Part shown: positions 42,067 to 53,322 of the stretch, piece by piece
Layout: the number at the start of each line of letters is the position of its first letter
Numbering within the stretch: the first letter of the stretch is position 1
DNA from: Lates calcarifer
Taxonomy: Eukaryota > Chordata > Actinopteri > Centropomidae
Assembly: GCF_001640805.2 (NCBI RefSeq)
Contig: NC_066854.1
Location: 12,308,644-12,372,643 of the forward strand
Direction: 5' to 3'
Length of the DNA stretch: 64,000 bases
Program-made: the position numbers and the translations under genes
The notes under the pieces: generated by a model
The model's input: only the letters and a program-made list of their open reading frames with translations
The model's database searches: none
What the model was told of the DNA's origin: nothing

Positions 42067-43793
42067 AAATATACAAAGAAAATTAAATGTCCACCCAGCA
42101 GTGAGAAATGTAGAAGATTTTACATGGGGTGGCAAGAGGTTTTGGGCAGGGAGGCATGGCAGGGCAGAAGGTATGGGTCACCACATGAAATGAATATGGA
42201 CTTTTCTCTTTTCCTTTTCTAGCAGCAGTTACTCTGACACTGTTAAAATCCAGTGGTTAATAAGCTACTGCCAATCAATGAGAGTTTAACAGTGAGCGAT
42301 TTTTAGACTGCCCAATCCTAAGGCTGAAATATTTCCAGTGTGACAGGGCTATGTCCAGAATCCCTCCCTTTTTACTATCTAAAATGCACTATGTTTACTG
42401 TCCACCATTTTATTTGAATGTCTGATGGTATATTAATCCACTATGTAGTGCCCTCAAAATTCAGACAATGGAATGAAACACTAGTAGCCATAGCATGTAC
42501 ACTACTCTCTGTTAACAGTCCCACAATGCAATGCGAGTCTCTGTGATGACACAAAATGCTCATATTAACTTTGCCCATATCCTTTCAACAATAACAGATT
42601 GCTTTCAGTTCCGATTTTGTCCGTATGCGTTGCCTGTTTCAGTGCTGTGGGCAGCGTTGGCTGATTCATTTTACAATTACTGCTTTAAAAAGCTGGGACG
42701 CCAGCCCCACGGCAGCAAGCTGGCAGCTGCTAGCCCCCATGCCCACCTCTACAACCACCCAGATCAAAACAGAACATTTTCATCAAGCTTGCCTTCAACT
42801 GCTGGTGTCAAAAAACACAGTCAGATCATGTGATTTTAAGCAGCCATTTTTAAGTCCAGTTATGTATGATGTACTCCTAGAGAAGGACTTCAGTAATGTA
42901 TAAGCTGGCATTAAAATGTCTCCTCAGCATATTCTCTGTTGCTCCATTAGAAGAATATATTTTCTTTCCATTGTTACTGGCTTGTTATTCACATTGCAGA
43001 CTATGAATAGAATCTCAGTGAAAACTCCAAATTCTAGCGCTTTCTCTTTTCTCTTTCTACACTTGTGATGTTGACCACTTGAGTATTTGTACAACTGAAT
43101 CTGATCACACACACTGTATGTGAACTTTTTTCCTGATACCGTTTGATAGTTCCTCTACATCATTTCAATATTGAATGAACTTAATAGAAACTTTCTTTTA
43201 GTTTAATCAGGTCGTTTAGTGGAGTTCACATGGAGAGCTCAAAGCAGGCACACAGTAAACAGTAAAAACCATATTGTCCTTATAATAGAAAAGCATGAAC
43301 ATTTTGTATAAAATCCTTTTAAAGGGGCTTGCAGTAATTTCTTCTCTTTTGTACATTGAGATACTTGTTACTGCTCTCTTCAGTCACATTCCCCCTGCAC
43401 TATGAATGTAAGCACGCCTTGAACTGCCACATTGAACTTCAACTGCACAACCACATGCAGGCCTACAACATCTAAATTCCAATCTCATAATTACTGTCTC
43501 TTAATTTTGACTCTTTGTTTCTGACTCATACATAGTAGCATCTTAGTGTAAGACTTTGTCTTATTATGAGCATTCTTAGTTTTATCTTGCATATTTCTTT
43601 CCTAACTTTTTTCTTTTCCTGTCAGAAATTCTTTATGACAAAAGTTATGACAGACTGGTACTCTACCGACTGCTTTTTTATGAAAGGGGTCAGAAAACAA
43701 CTAAACCAGGCATTTTATGCAACGTCAGGGAGGGTACAGTTGTGTAAATTATCAATTCAGTTCAAATGGGATCAACTCCAAGTCCATTACCAC

Positions 43794-43799
43794 AATAAA
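43794..43799 (+). terminator. Candidate hecw2 polyadenylation signal
   Basis: AATAAA in CACAATAAAAAG, followed by TTACATTGTTT. It is the clearest hexamer before the NLR genes, which are transcribed toward it. Confidence 0.4.
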
Positions 43800-44274
43800 A
43801 AGTTACATTGTTTCCCTCACTGAATGCACTGCCCTCTGTTTGTCTGACCAAAGTTTTGAGCCTTAACTGGCTGACTCACATTTAACACTCTGTGCAGTCC
43901 ACCTCAAATATGAATGTTTGTCAGCAGTCCTCTCCTAAAATAAAAATTCAATCTCTCTATGCAAGCTTTGTCTTCTTTCCATGTCACTTTGACTGCAATT
44001 GATCAAGCAGGATAATAAATGGAAATCAATATTTGTTGTCCTGTCTTTTTTATGAGAATATAAGTCATATTTTGTCTTTCTTTGTTCCTGTTCTAGCATG
44101 ACAATATAAACAACTTTTTCTGTCCGCACAACTCTTAACTGTTTTAATAGTCATGTTCTTGCAGTCCAGGTTTGACAAGAATATATGCGGTGAAATTCAC
44201 ATTTAGCATATTTTACAACTAAACTTTTTACAACTGTGTGTGAGTGAAAGAGATGTGTACATGTAGAGATCTGT

Positions 44275-47200
44275 TCAACAAAGGAGACTGTCTCTGCTAC
44301 ACTGAACACAGAGACACTGAGGAACCAGACAACCAGGGTCCAAACCCAGACCTCAACCCAAACCCAGGATAAAGAGGTTCAGTGAAGGTGGTGTTGAAGG
44401 TGTAGAGGTGGATCAGTGAGTCAGAGGAGACTCTGTAGAAGGACACAGAGCCAGCAGGATAGTCTACATACACTGCTACTCTGTCAGAGACAGAGACAGA
44501 AGAGGAAGAGAAAGAGATGGATGTTCTAATGTTATTGTGGCAGACATAAGAGAAACCACCACCATCAGAGCAGCTCAGACTCCAGGACTGATTGTTCCTC
44601 CCAAACTTGCATTTGTCACTATTGCCTTTCCTTTCAATTCCTCTGCAACTCACTGACACATTAACCTTCCCTGTCCACTCAACCTCCCAGTAACAGCGAC
44701 CAGTCAGATCAGTTCTACACAGCAGCTGAGGACACTGATCAAATCTGTCTGGATGATCAGGATATGACTGATCCTCCTCCACACGTGTCATCTTCCTGTT
44801 GTTGTCAGACAGTTTGATTTTTGTGTTTACTGTGTTTGTGTCGATTGTGAGTTGACAGGAATCTGATGGAGAGAACAAGACACAATACAGCTGCTGTTAT
44901 AGATCTGATCACTGATTGACAGTTTGATGATGACTCATGACATCAGTGATGTGAATGAGTGATGTGACAGTTTGAAGCTGCTTTGTTTTCAGGAATCAAA
45001 TTAAAAACACACTTACACTTCCTCAGACCTGGACTCAACCATCGGACTCCAGCAGGCTCCACCCTGAAAGGAGGAGGGGGGTCAGACCAGCACATTCTCT
45101 TTCAGCATGCTAACATGGACATTACATGGCTCCAATACACAGATTGTTCTATTACTCTGTTGTTGAATACAAAGAACTTGTGTACAGATCTGTCTTCAGC
45201 TGTGACAGAGAAAATGTTTCCAGCTCTCCCTCCTCTATCAGACATCGTCTGTGGCTGCAGCAGGCCTCTCCATACCTGAGAGTGTCCAGTCTCCAGTCTG
45301 GATCCTCCAGTCCAGCACGCAGTCGCTTCACTCCTGAGTCTCCTGGATGATTGTAGCTCAGGTCCAGCACTCTCAGATGGGAGGGGTTGGAGCTCAGAGC
45401 TGAGGCCAGAGAAGCACAGCCTTCCTCTGTGATCAGACAGCCTGACAGACTGCAAACACACAACACACAGGAACCCTCTGTCAATACTACAATGTGTTTG
45501 AAACAAATTCATGAAAATATCTTAAACATCATCAGTGGAATTAAATAATTCAACAATAAAAGAAAAAACTAGAGAAAAAGACAAAAACTCCTCATGGAAA
45601 GTAATTCTCTGAGTCTAGAAAGTCCTGTTGAACTTAAATGTACTTTACACAATCTTACACAGGTTAACTGTTTATCCACTGATCATCAATGAACCCGGTT
45701 AATGAATCCTGACCTGAGAGTTTTCAAGTGCACAGTGTGGACTCTTTAGTCCAACAGACAGAAGCTTCACTCCTGAATCCTGCAGGTTGTTGTTACCCAG
45801 GTCCAGATCTCTCAGACTAGAGGACTGGCAGCTGAGAACTGAGGACAGAGCTTCACAGCTTCTCTCTGAGAGGTTACAGCCACTCAGTCTGAAGAGATGA
45901 TGATAGAGAATGAAAGAAGAGAGCAATTTATTTTCTCTCCTGTTGAATACAGCAGTGTCTTTATATAATGATGAATAAATCAAACTACCTATACACTTAC
46001 AGAGCTTTGTTAGAGGCTTTGATCACTGGCAGCAGCCTCAGAAGAGCCTCCTCTGAAGCAGAGTATTTCTTCAGGTCAAACACGTCCAGATCTTTCTCTG
46101 ATGACAGTAAGATGAAGACCAGAGCTGACCACTGAGCAGGAGACAGTTTGTCTGTGGACAGACGTCCTGATCTCAGGGACTGTTGGATCTCCTCCACTAG
46201 AGAATGATCATTCAGTTCATTCAGACAGTGGAACAGGTTGATGCTTTTCTCTGCAGAGGAAGCCTCTTCAATCCTCTTCTTGATGTACTGGATTGTTTCC
46301 TGATTGGTCTCTGAGCCACTTCCTGTCTGTGTCAGCAGGCCTCGTAGGAGAGTCTGATTGGTCTGCAGTGAAAGACCCAGGAGGAAGCGGAGGAACAAGT
46401 CCAGGTGTCCATTTGGACTCTGTAAGGCCTTGTCCACAGCACTCTGGTAGAAGTGAGCCATTGCGTATTGACTGATTCTTGTTTCAGACTCCTGGGGGGT
46501 TGACTCTCCTTTTAACATCAGATTGACTCCAGAGTTGATGAAGGTCAGATGGACATGAAGAGCAGCCAGAAACTCCTGAACACTCAGATGGACGAAGCAG
46601 AACACCTTGTCCTGGTACAGTCCTCTCTCCTCTTTAGAGATCTGTGTGAACACTCCAGAGTAAACTGAGGCTGCTCTGATATCGATGCCACACTCTGTCA
46701 GGTCTGATTCATAGAAGATCAGGTTTCCTGTCTGCAGCTGCTCAAATGCCAGTTTTCCAAGAGACCCAATCATCTTCCTGGTCTCTGGACTCCAGTGTGG
46801 ATCTGTCTCAGATCCTCCATCATACTTGACCTTCTTCTGTTTGGACTGAACCACCAGGAAGTGGATGTACAACTCAGTCAGGGTCTTGGGCAGCTCTCCT
46901 CCCTCTCTGGCTTTCAACACATCCTCCAGAACTGTAGCAGTGATCCAGCAGAAGACTGGGATGTGGCACATGATGTGGAGGCTTCGTGAGGTCTTGATGT
47001 GGGAGATGATCCTGCTGGCCTGATCCTCATCTCTGAACCTCTTCCTGAAGTACACCTCCTTCTGTGGCTCAGTGAACCCTCTGACCTCTGTTACCATATC
47101 AACACACTCAGGAGGGATCTGATTGGCTGCTGCAGGTCGTGTGGTTATCCAGAGGCGAGCAGAGGGAAGCAGTTTCCCCCTGATGAGGTTTGTCAGCAGC

Positions 47201-49060
47201 ACATTCACTGAGGTGGACTCTGTAACATCAATCAGGATCTCAGTGTTGTGGAAGTCCAGAGGAAGTCGATACTCATCCAGACCGTCAAAGATGAACACAA
47301 CCTGGAACTCTTCAAACCTGCAGATTCCTGCTTCTTTGGTTTCAGTAAAGAAGTGATGAACAAGTTCCACCAAGCTCAACTTCTTCTCTTTCAGCACATT
47401 CAGCTCTCTGAAAGTGAATGGAAATGTGAAGTGTATGTCCTGGTTGGCTTTGTCTTCAGCCCAGTCCAGAGTGAACTTCTGTGTTAAGACTGTTTTCCCA
47501 ATGCCAGCCACTCCCTTTGTCATCACTGTTCTGATTGGTTCATCTCTTCCAGGTAAGGGTTTAAAGATGTCTTCTTGTCTGATTGTTCTCTCTGGTCTGT
47601 CTGGTTTCCTGGATGCTGTTTCAATCTGTCTGATTTCATGTTCATCATTGACCTCTCCAGTCCCTCCCTCTGTGATGTAGAGCTCTGTGTAGATCTGATT
47701 CAGAGGGGTTGGGTTTCCTGCTTTAGCGATCCCCTCAAACACACACTGGAACTTCTTCTTCAGGTTTGATTTGAGATTCTGCTGACACATAGCAGGAGAT
47801 CCTGAAAGAACAAATAACATTGTTGAGTATACCCTCGAGAAAATATGACCACTTAATTTACTGAAAGAATGAACAACTAAGGTGGGTACATTCCATTGCT
47901 TCCATTATTTAGAGACTAAAGTGTCACCTATCTTGTTTGTAGGCTGGGGCCAGTTAGATAAATGAAATTTTGAGGCTTTTGGTTTAAGGCACTGAAATGT
48001 GAAGCCTAAAACACACCAAAAAGACAAAAGAATCCTTTAAAATGACACTGCAGTGGTTCAAGATATATTCACCAAACAGTATAAGTTGAGGTCACCGTGG
48101 ATTTAATAATGAGTATGCAGACTGAAAATCACTAAAAAATAAAATTCATAGCCTCTTTGATCCATTGACTCAGTGGTGCAGAACACTCAAAAGAAGTTGT
48201 GTAGTTGTGAGACTACATCAAATGTGAAGTCCTGCAGTCAGTTGCCTTAAATTATAGCTTTAATAGCTAAATAACAATACCACCTCGTAGTTTCAGCTTT
48301 AGCTTTGGAACAGTTATCAGGATAAAACCTGTGTTGTGTGGAATCCACATCTTGAGCAGAAGTTAGCGAGGCATTTAACAAAAACATGTTAGATTTAGGT
48401 GGCTGCAGACAACCTGAGACAGGTGAAGAAAGCATCACACCAGAAGAGGTTAAGATGAGAAGCTGCTCTAAGAAATCCTCTTACTGATCTGCAGACAGTC
48501 AGCCAGCTCTTCCTCCTTCATTCTCCTCAGGAAGTTCAGTGTGATCTTCAGAAACGCCTCTCTGCTGCTCCTCCTCTGCTCTTCATCCTCACCATCCAAC
48601 ACCTCCTCATCCTCCCTCTGACTCTCTAAGCATTCTGGGTAATCTGGACTCAGAACCCTCTGCATCTTCTTCAACTCATTCTTCACAAAAGTGATGATGT
48701 TCTCCTCCAGCAGCTGAAACAGAAAACTATATGAATGACTCAATCAAAATAAAATCATGGAGCCAAATGTCAGATCTGTGTTGGACAGACTGACAATTCA
48801 CTGGTCTAAAAAGTGCAGCATGGAGATAGCATAGGAGTAGTTGTTGTGTATGTACAGACCATAAATATGGAGTCCAGCTGTGTTTGATGCTGCTGGCCAG
48901 ACTGACCACTGGGAACCTCTGTGCTCTCCTGGTCCACTCTGTGGAGGAATCATCAAGAATTAGATCACATTATGTCTGTCCACACAGAGACAGACTCAAG
49001 GTAAAGGTCCATGAAGTGATATTTGGATGTGAACAGTGAATCAGACGACACCCTGTAGTG
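44275..49060 (-). repeat. NLR inverted repeat, left arm
   Basis: Exons 3-9 and introns of NLR gene A are matched, inverted, by 53,775-58,625. Similarity is near-complete from about 44,890 to 47,900 and lower in the B30.2 exon and in the intron between exons 4 and 5. Confidence 0.9.
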
Positions 49061-51761
49061 GTAAAGGTTTACTAGTCCTGCTGATCCCACGGAGAATCAA
49101 CAGCACAGTCTGCAGCTGTTTGTAGCTTTCAGCTCAGTGTTTGGCTTCACCAGTCAGTTTAGTCCCAGCAGCTCTCACCAAACCTCCATACAGCTCTCCC
49201 TCCCTCACTGACCACTGCTGAAGTGCCCTGAAGCAGGGTACCTGGAACCTCCAGCTGCTCCAGTGCTGCTCACTGTCTACTTGTATCAGACTAGTTGTAC
49301 TGGGCAGCTCCCAGTATGAACAATGACAATAAACCAGTAAAGTTTCTCTGAGTAAATGACAGTTCAAACATGAATCAGGAGCATTGTATTTTTATTTTAA
49401 TGTTATCTATTCTGTACATGACTAGACCTGGGTAACTAATTTAATTCCTTTGTGTTTTTAATATGTTTGGATGACAATAAACTTAAACTGAACTGAAATT
49501 GTAAGGGATCAGTATTCTCCATCAGAAGTGTTTCTCAGAAGGTCCAACAGTGTCTGAACACCCGCCTCCCTCAGTGATTGGTCAGCTGTGTGGAGGTAAG
49601 AAAGTAGGTAGGGTTTGAACTTCTCTATCAGCTCTTTTTTCTTCACATAAACTATTTCTGTCACTTTTCATGTCGACACCATGAATATCTTCCAGTGAAC
49701 ATGAGTGAAGTTATCTCCATATTTAAACCACATCAGGTCTCCTCCCTCCTCCCCCTCTATGACAGCTGGAATTTTACCTCCACCTCCACCTTCCAGTGTG
49801 AACATTCAGATGTGGTCAAACAACACGTTGTACAAAATAGTTCTTTTCTAGAATAACCCGAGTCTTACTGTCAGTCACAGCTTACATCTGATCAGCTGAT
49901 GGACGTCGTCCTTTAAAATCATTAAACCACTCTTTGCTCTTTAAAGACAGACAGCTGAGTTCAGAGTCTGGTCTCTGCTGCTGGATCCTGAAACAAAAAC
50001 AGAACTGATAAATCTGCATGTCGGATAAAAACTTATGAAAAATCTGTTCAGTCTTTTAATAAGCACAACAACTAACTTTTAGTGTAAAAGGTCTTTCTGT
50101 CAGTTTTAAAATCTCACCTTTCATCAACAGATTGTTTGAAACTATTTGGGTGATCCATGGACCACTTGCTCTGCGTGGACATGCAGCTGGGTTCAGGTTC
50201 AGGTTCAGGTTCAGGTCCAGGTCCAGGTCCAGCAGAGTCTGGTGAGTGCTGCTGCTCTAGGCTTCAACACAACACACACACAGCTGTGAGTGTGAATAAT
50301 GATGGTGGAGCGATGTGAGCTCAGAATTTTGTGGAAAGCTCTTCAGAGGAAGTTTGAAAGTTTTTGTGCCAGTTTTGAGCCCTGCAGATGGAAAGATAAG
50401 ATCCCTTTTGTGCACACAGCAGTCTGGACATTTCAGTCGTTAACTTTGGAGTGTACTTACACACAATGATCACTGGAGGGTAGTGAAAAATCATCAGTCT
50501 CACATTTTTATCTCATCTCTTACTCATCTCATTTTCATACTCCTCTGATCATTTATCTTTTCAAATCTAGCTCCTCCTTCATTCCTCTGCTTCCTCCACC
50601 TGTGTGTTTTTTCTCTACCTATTTTAGTTCTATCCTCCACTAATCTCTGCTCCACCTACCTGCAAATCCTGCTGAGCAGAAAACTGGTGAATTGTCCAGT
50701 CTGAGCTGAATAAGTTAGTGGAAACACTAACAGATACTGCTCAGAACTAAAAACCTGAAGGACGAAGGTTTTTTTCTCTTATTGTAACCACAGTTCAATA
50801 AAGATGCAAACTTTTCACAATGAAGGACAAATTGACAACATGCAAACAAACAATGAGAGATGCAAAATAGCTAAAACCATATGTGGCCACTAGGTGAAGC
50901 GCACTGGCTATTTTCTTCACTTATTCCATCCATCTATTCATTATCTATACAGCTTATCCGTTAAGGGTTGCTGGGGGGCTGGAGCCTATCCCAGCTGTCA
51001 TTGGGCGAGAGGCAGGGTACACCCTGTACAGATCGCCGGTCCATTGCAGGGCCAACATATACAGACAAACGACCATTCACACTCACATTCACACCTACGC
51101 AATTAGAGTCACCAACCTAATGCACATGTCTTGGACTGTGGGAGGAAGCCGGAGTACCTGGAGAGAACCCACGCAGGCACAGGAGAGAACATGCAAACTC
51201 CACACAGAAAAACCCCAGGCTCCTCACAAACACCACACCCTAATCCTGCTTCATTGTATCACAGATAATGAGTCTAAAGATAAGACTCTGTCAGCTGAGA
51301 CGTGTTTGACAAACCTTTCCATGTTGGAAGAAACCAGCAGCACTCTGATTCCAGGAACTGAAGAGAGAGACATTTCACAGCAGAGTTACAACATATAGTA
51401 CCTTTGACGTATGTGATATACACTTGCTGACTCAATAAATGTTCACATGTTGTTTTTGCTGTTACAGAACTTTTGAACTCTTGAACCTTTCTCTCTTTGT
51501 TCACACCAACAGAGTTTTACATTTCTGTTTAGAGAAAATGGTAAAAAAATAAATAAAAAAGTAACAGCTTCTTGTATTTAATTAATCATAAATAAGCCTT
51601 TTCCAATTGAAATAATCAAAATGTGTGGAAAATATAAAACAGAACTATAAAAGATAAGTGAAGATAAGTCAAAGTAAAGCTTCTTACCGAGCTCTTCCTC
51701 TTGAGTATGTGTCACTCTGCAGCTCTGTTACTGAAGCGTCTGAGCAGAGAAGCAGCTTCAT
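44297..51761 (-). CDS. NLR gene A: FISNA-NACHT-LRR-B30.2 receptor (NLRC3-like)
   Basis: Predicted cytosolic innate immune receptor of the fish-expanded NLR-C group. Exons in transcript order: 51761-51688 (tentative), 50261-50118, 49987-49886, 48938-48860, 48713-48485, 47801-46001, 45888-45714, 45449-45276, 45063-45017, 44862-44297. About 1,129 codons fit if one extra base is discounted. Order: Pro-Glu repeat linker; acidic N-terminal helical exon ([18 protein letters not shown]); FISNA; NACHT with Walker A GVAGIGKT and Walker B-like [10 protein letters not shown]; winged-helix and HD2 regions; two 58-aa LRR exons; PRY-SPRY ending LCSV. The LRR1 exon is 175 bases instead of 174 (extra T in CACTTGAAAAC, near 45,726), giving a frameshift before the second LRR and B30.2. 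It is either a broken allele or a consensus error. Start exon and the two N-terminal exons are the least certain parts. Confidence 0.85.
50185..50231 (-). repeat. 6-bp coding minisatellite (Pro-Glu/Pro-Gly repeat)
   Basis: Tandem GGTTCA and GGTCCA units on the plus strand encode alternating PE and PG dipeptides in NLR gene A. Gene B has a shorter version (AGPGPEPSC). Confidence 0.9.
50926..51230 (+). repeat. Common fish dispersed repeat
   Basis: It contains CATCTATTCATTATCTATAC, GGGGGGCTGGAGCCTATCCC, GGGCGAGAGGCAGGGTACAC, GGACTGTGGGAGGAAGCCGG and ACATGCAAACTCCACACAG. These are landmarks of one of the most frequent teleost interspersed repeats. Its class is not certain to me. It sits in the tentative first intron of NLR gene A. 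Confidence 0.8.
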
Positions 51762-53272
51762 GCTTTGATTCCAGCTGCCGCTAAACCTTCATCATTTCTC
51801 TGTCCAAGAATCCAGTCTGACTGGTTTGACTGAAAAGAATCAGAGCTCAGATGGTGAAGAGTGACACAGTCAACCACAAACACAGTTTAAACCATGAGTA
51901 TCAGGAGTTGTATTTCCATTATTTGGATTCTTATTGATCAATTCACTACTGCATTAAACAAGCTTTTGCTTTGCTATTGATTTGTTTTTGTTATGTGGAG
52001 CAAACTAATCTTATATTTGTTTAATTAGTGAACATTGGTCAACATTGTAACTTGAAAATAATTTATTCCTTAACTGTGGCACGCGACGCTAGCTACATGG
52101 CGTAGCTGCCGTTAAGACATTTGGTAACATTTGTGTGATTTACATTTCAATGGCGAATCTAAGCATTTTGACTTTTTTTCTTTCACAGCAGCTGCTTTAA
52201 AAGACTGCAGGAGTTTGTAAACGTGTGTCTTAAAAAAAAAAATTGAGTCAAACTACAACTGACCGTGTTGGAAAACTTGAAGTTCTGGGCGGTAGAGTTT
52301 GTCTGATGTTATCCCCTCCCATATTCATTAGTTTCACTTTCACTAATCGAACACCGTGGAGCAAAGGATTTTCTTCATCTGAAGGTGATGTCGCTGTTTT
52401 TACTGTCTTATTAGTCAACACCTGTCGTTACCTGTCGTTTAAAGTGTTATTCTAATGATATTTTAATATTTTTCTATTTTCTAACGTTACTGTAGCTGAG
52501 TCAAGAGCTGTCAGTGTAAAGGGGGGAGGACCGATATGAAATCTCTCCGACATGTTGTGTGTATATTGTATGTATATCAGTAGTTGGAGGAGGAATCAGA
52601 GCAGAATCAGTTGATGGTCAGTAGCTGAACAGCGTCGTACTGTGGAGCTTCACTTACTGAATCAGCCTGTTGAGGAGCCGGAGATTAGCCGCTGCTCTCC
52701 CGCTGTCTGAGCCGCTAAAGTCGGTCTGAGCTCGGCCGTACAGTCGCTGCAGAACAGCTCAGACTTTTTCTGTCATTAGACTGACTCTGCCGGAGCTGTT
52801 GTGGACTGATGTGGACTCAGTGGCAGTCAAAGGGGCTGGTTGGTTCACACTCTAGCTCATATTAAGCTAGTCGAATATCGCAGGATTCAGAAATATAACT
52901 ACGCCACAGACTTGGCTCTGCTCCAAGACGAACTAGTCGAGTATTTCATTTTTCATTAATTCTTTACACTAAACTACATTTCACAGGGAAATATTTGATG
53001 TTGTTAGATTTCTCAGTTTAAAAAAAAAGAAAGAAAGAAAAAGGAAAAAAAAAAACTAACAAACAGAAAAAAAAACTGAAGCTAGCTCCTCCAGACATCT
53101 GCAGTGGAGCAGAGTGGATAGTAGAAGTAGAATATCTAGTGGCAGTTTGTGACGCAGAAGATGAGCCAATCAGCCAATCAGTCGGAGGAGCAGCTAATAT
53201 TTTTTAGAGTAGAATGATGTAAAGGGTGATTTCAGTTAATGTGCAGATGAATGATTTGTGTTTCCTCCACAG
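51762..53272. promoter_or_regulatory. Head-to-head intergenic region of NLR genes A and B
   Basis: About 1.5 kb separates the tentative start exon of A (-) from the first coding exon of B (+). It contains an ISRE at 52,330, a locally CpG-containing stretch at 52,630-52,770 that could be a 5' exon of B, and an acceptor (CTCCACAG, ending 53,273) before the B start exon. That it drives both genes is inference. Confidence 0.5.
52330..52343 (+). promoter_or_regulatory. Interferon-stimulated response element (ISRE)
   Basis: AGTTTCACTTTCAC fits the consensus AGTTTCNNTTTCNY at all fixed positions (minus strand GTGAAAGTGAAACT). It lies about 1 kb before the gene B start codon and about 570 bp from the tentative gene A start. 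ISREs are bound by ISGF3/IRF factors in interferon-induced genes. Activity here is inferred from sequence only. Confidence 0.65.
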
Positions 53273-53322
53273 ATGAAAGGTAGAAAGTGTGTCTGAGTTG
53301 ATGTGGACGTGAATTGAGCAGC

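Larger units (their letters stand above)
40911..43820 (+). other. Probable hecw2 3' UTR
   Basis: No coding exon is seen for 2.9 kb after the hecw2 stop, and an AATAAA occurs at 43,794-43,799. HECW2 mRNAs are known for long 3' UTRs, so this assignment is plausible but rests on position only. It contains a repeat fragment at 41,947-42,066. Confidence 0.45.

Noticed and set aside
47123..47769. Open frames opposite the NACHT exon (and the same on the other arm, 55,156-55,926)
   Set aside because: They mirror the conserved NACHT coding strand and lack any splice or family support; shadows of the real gene.
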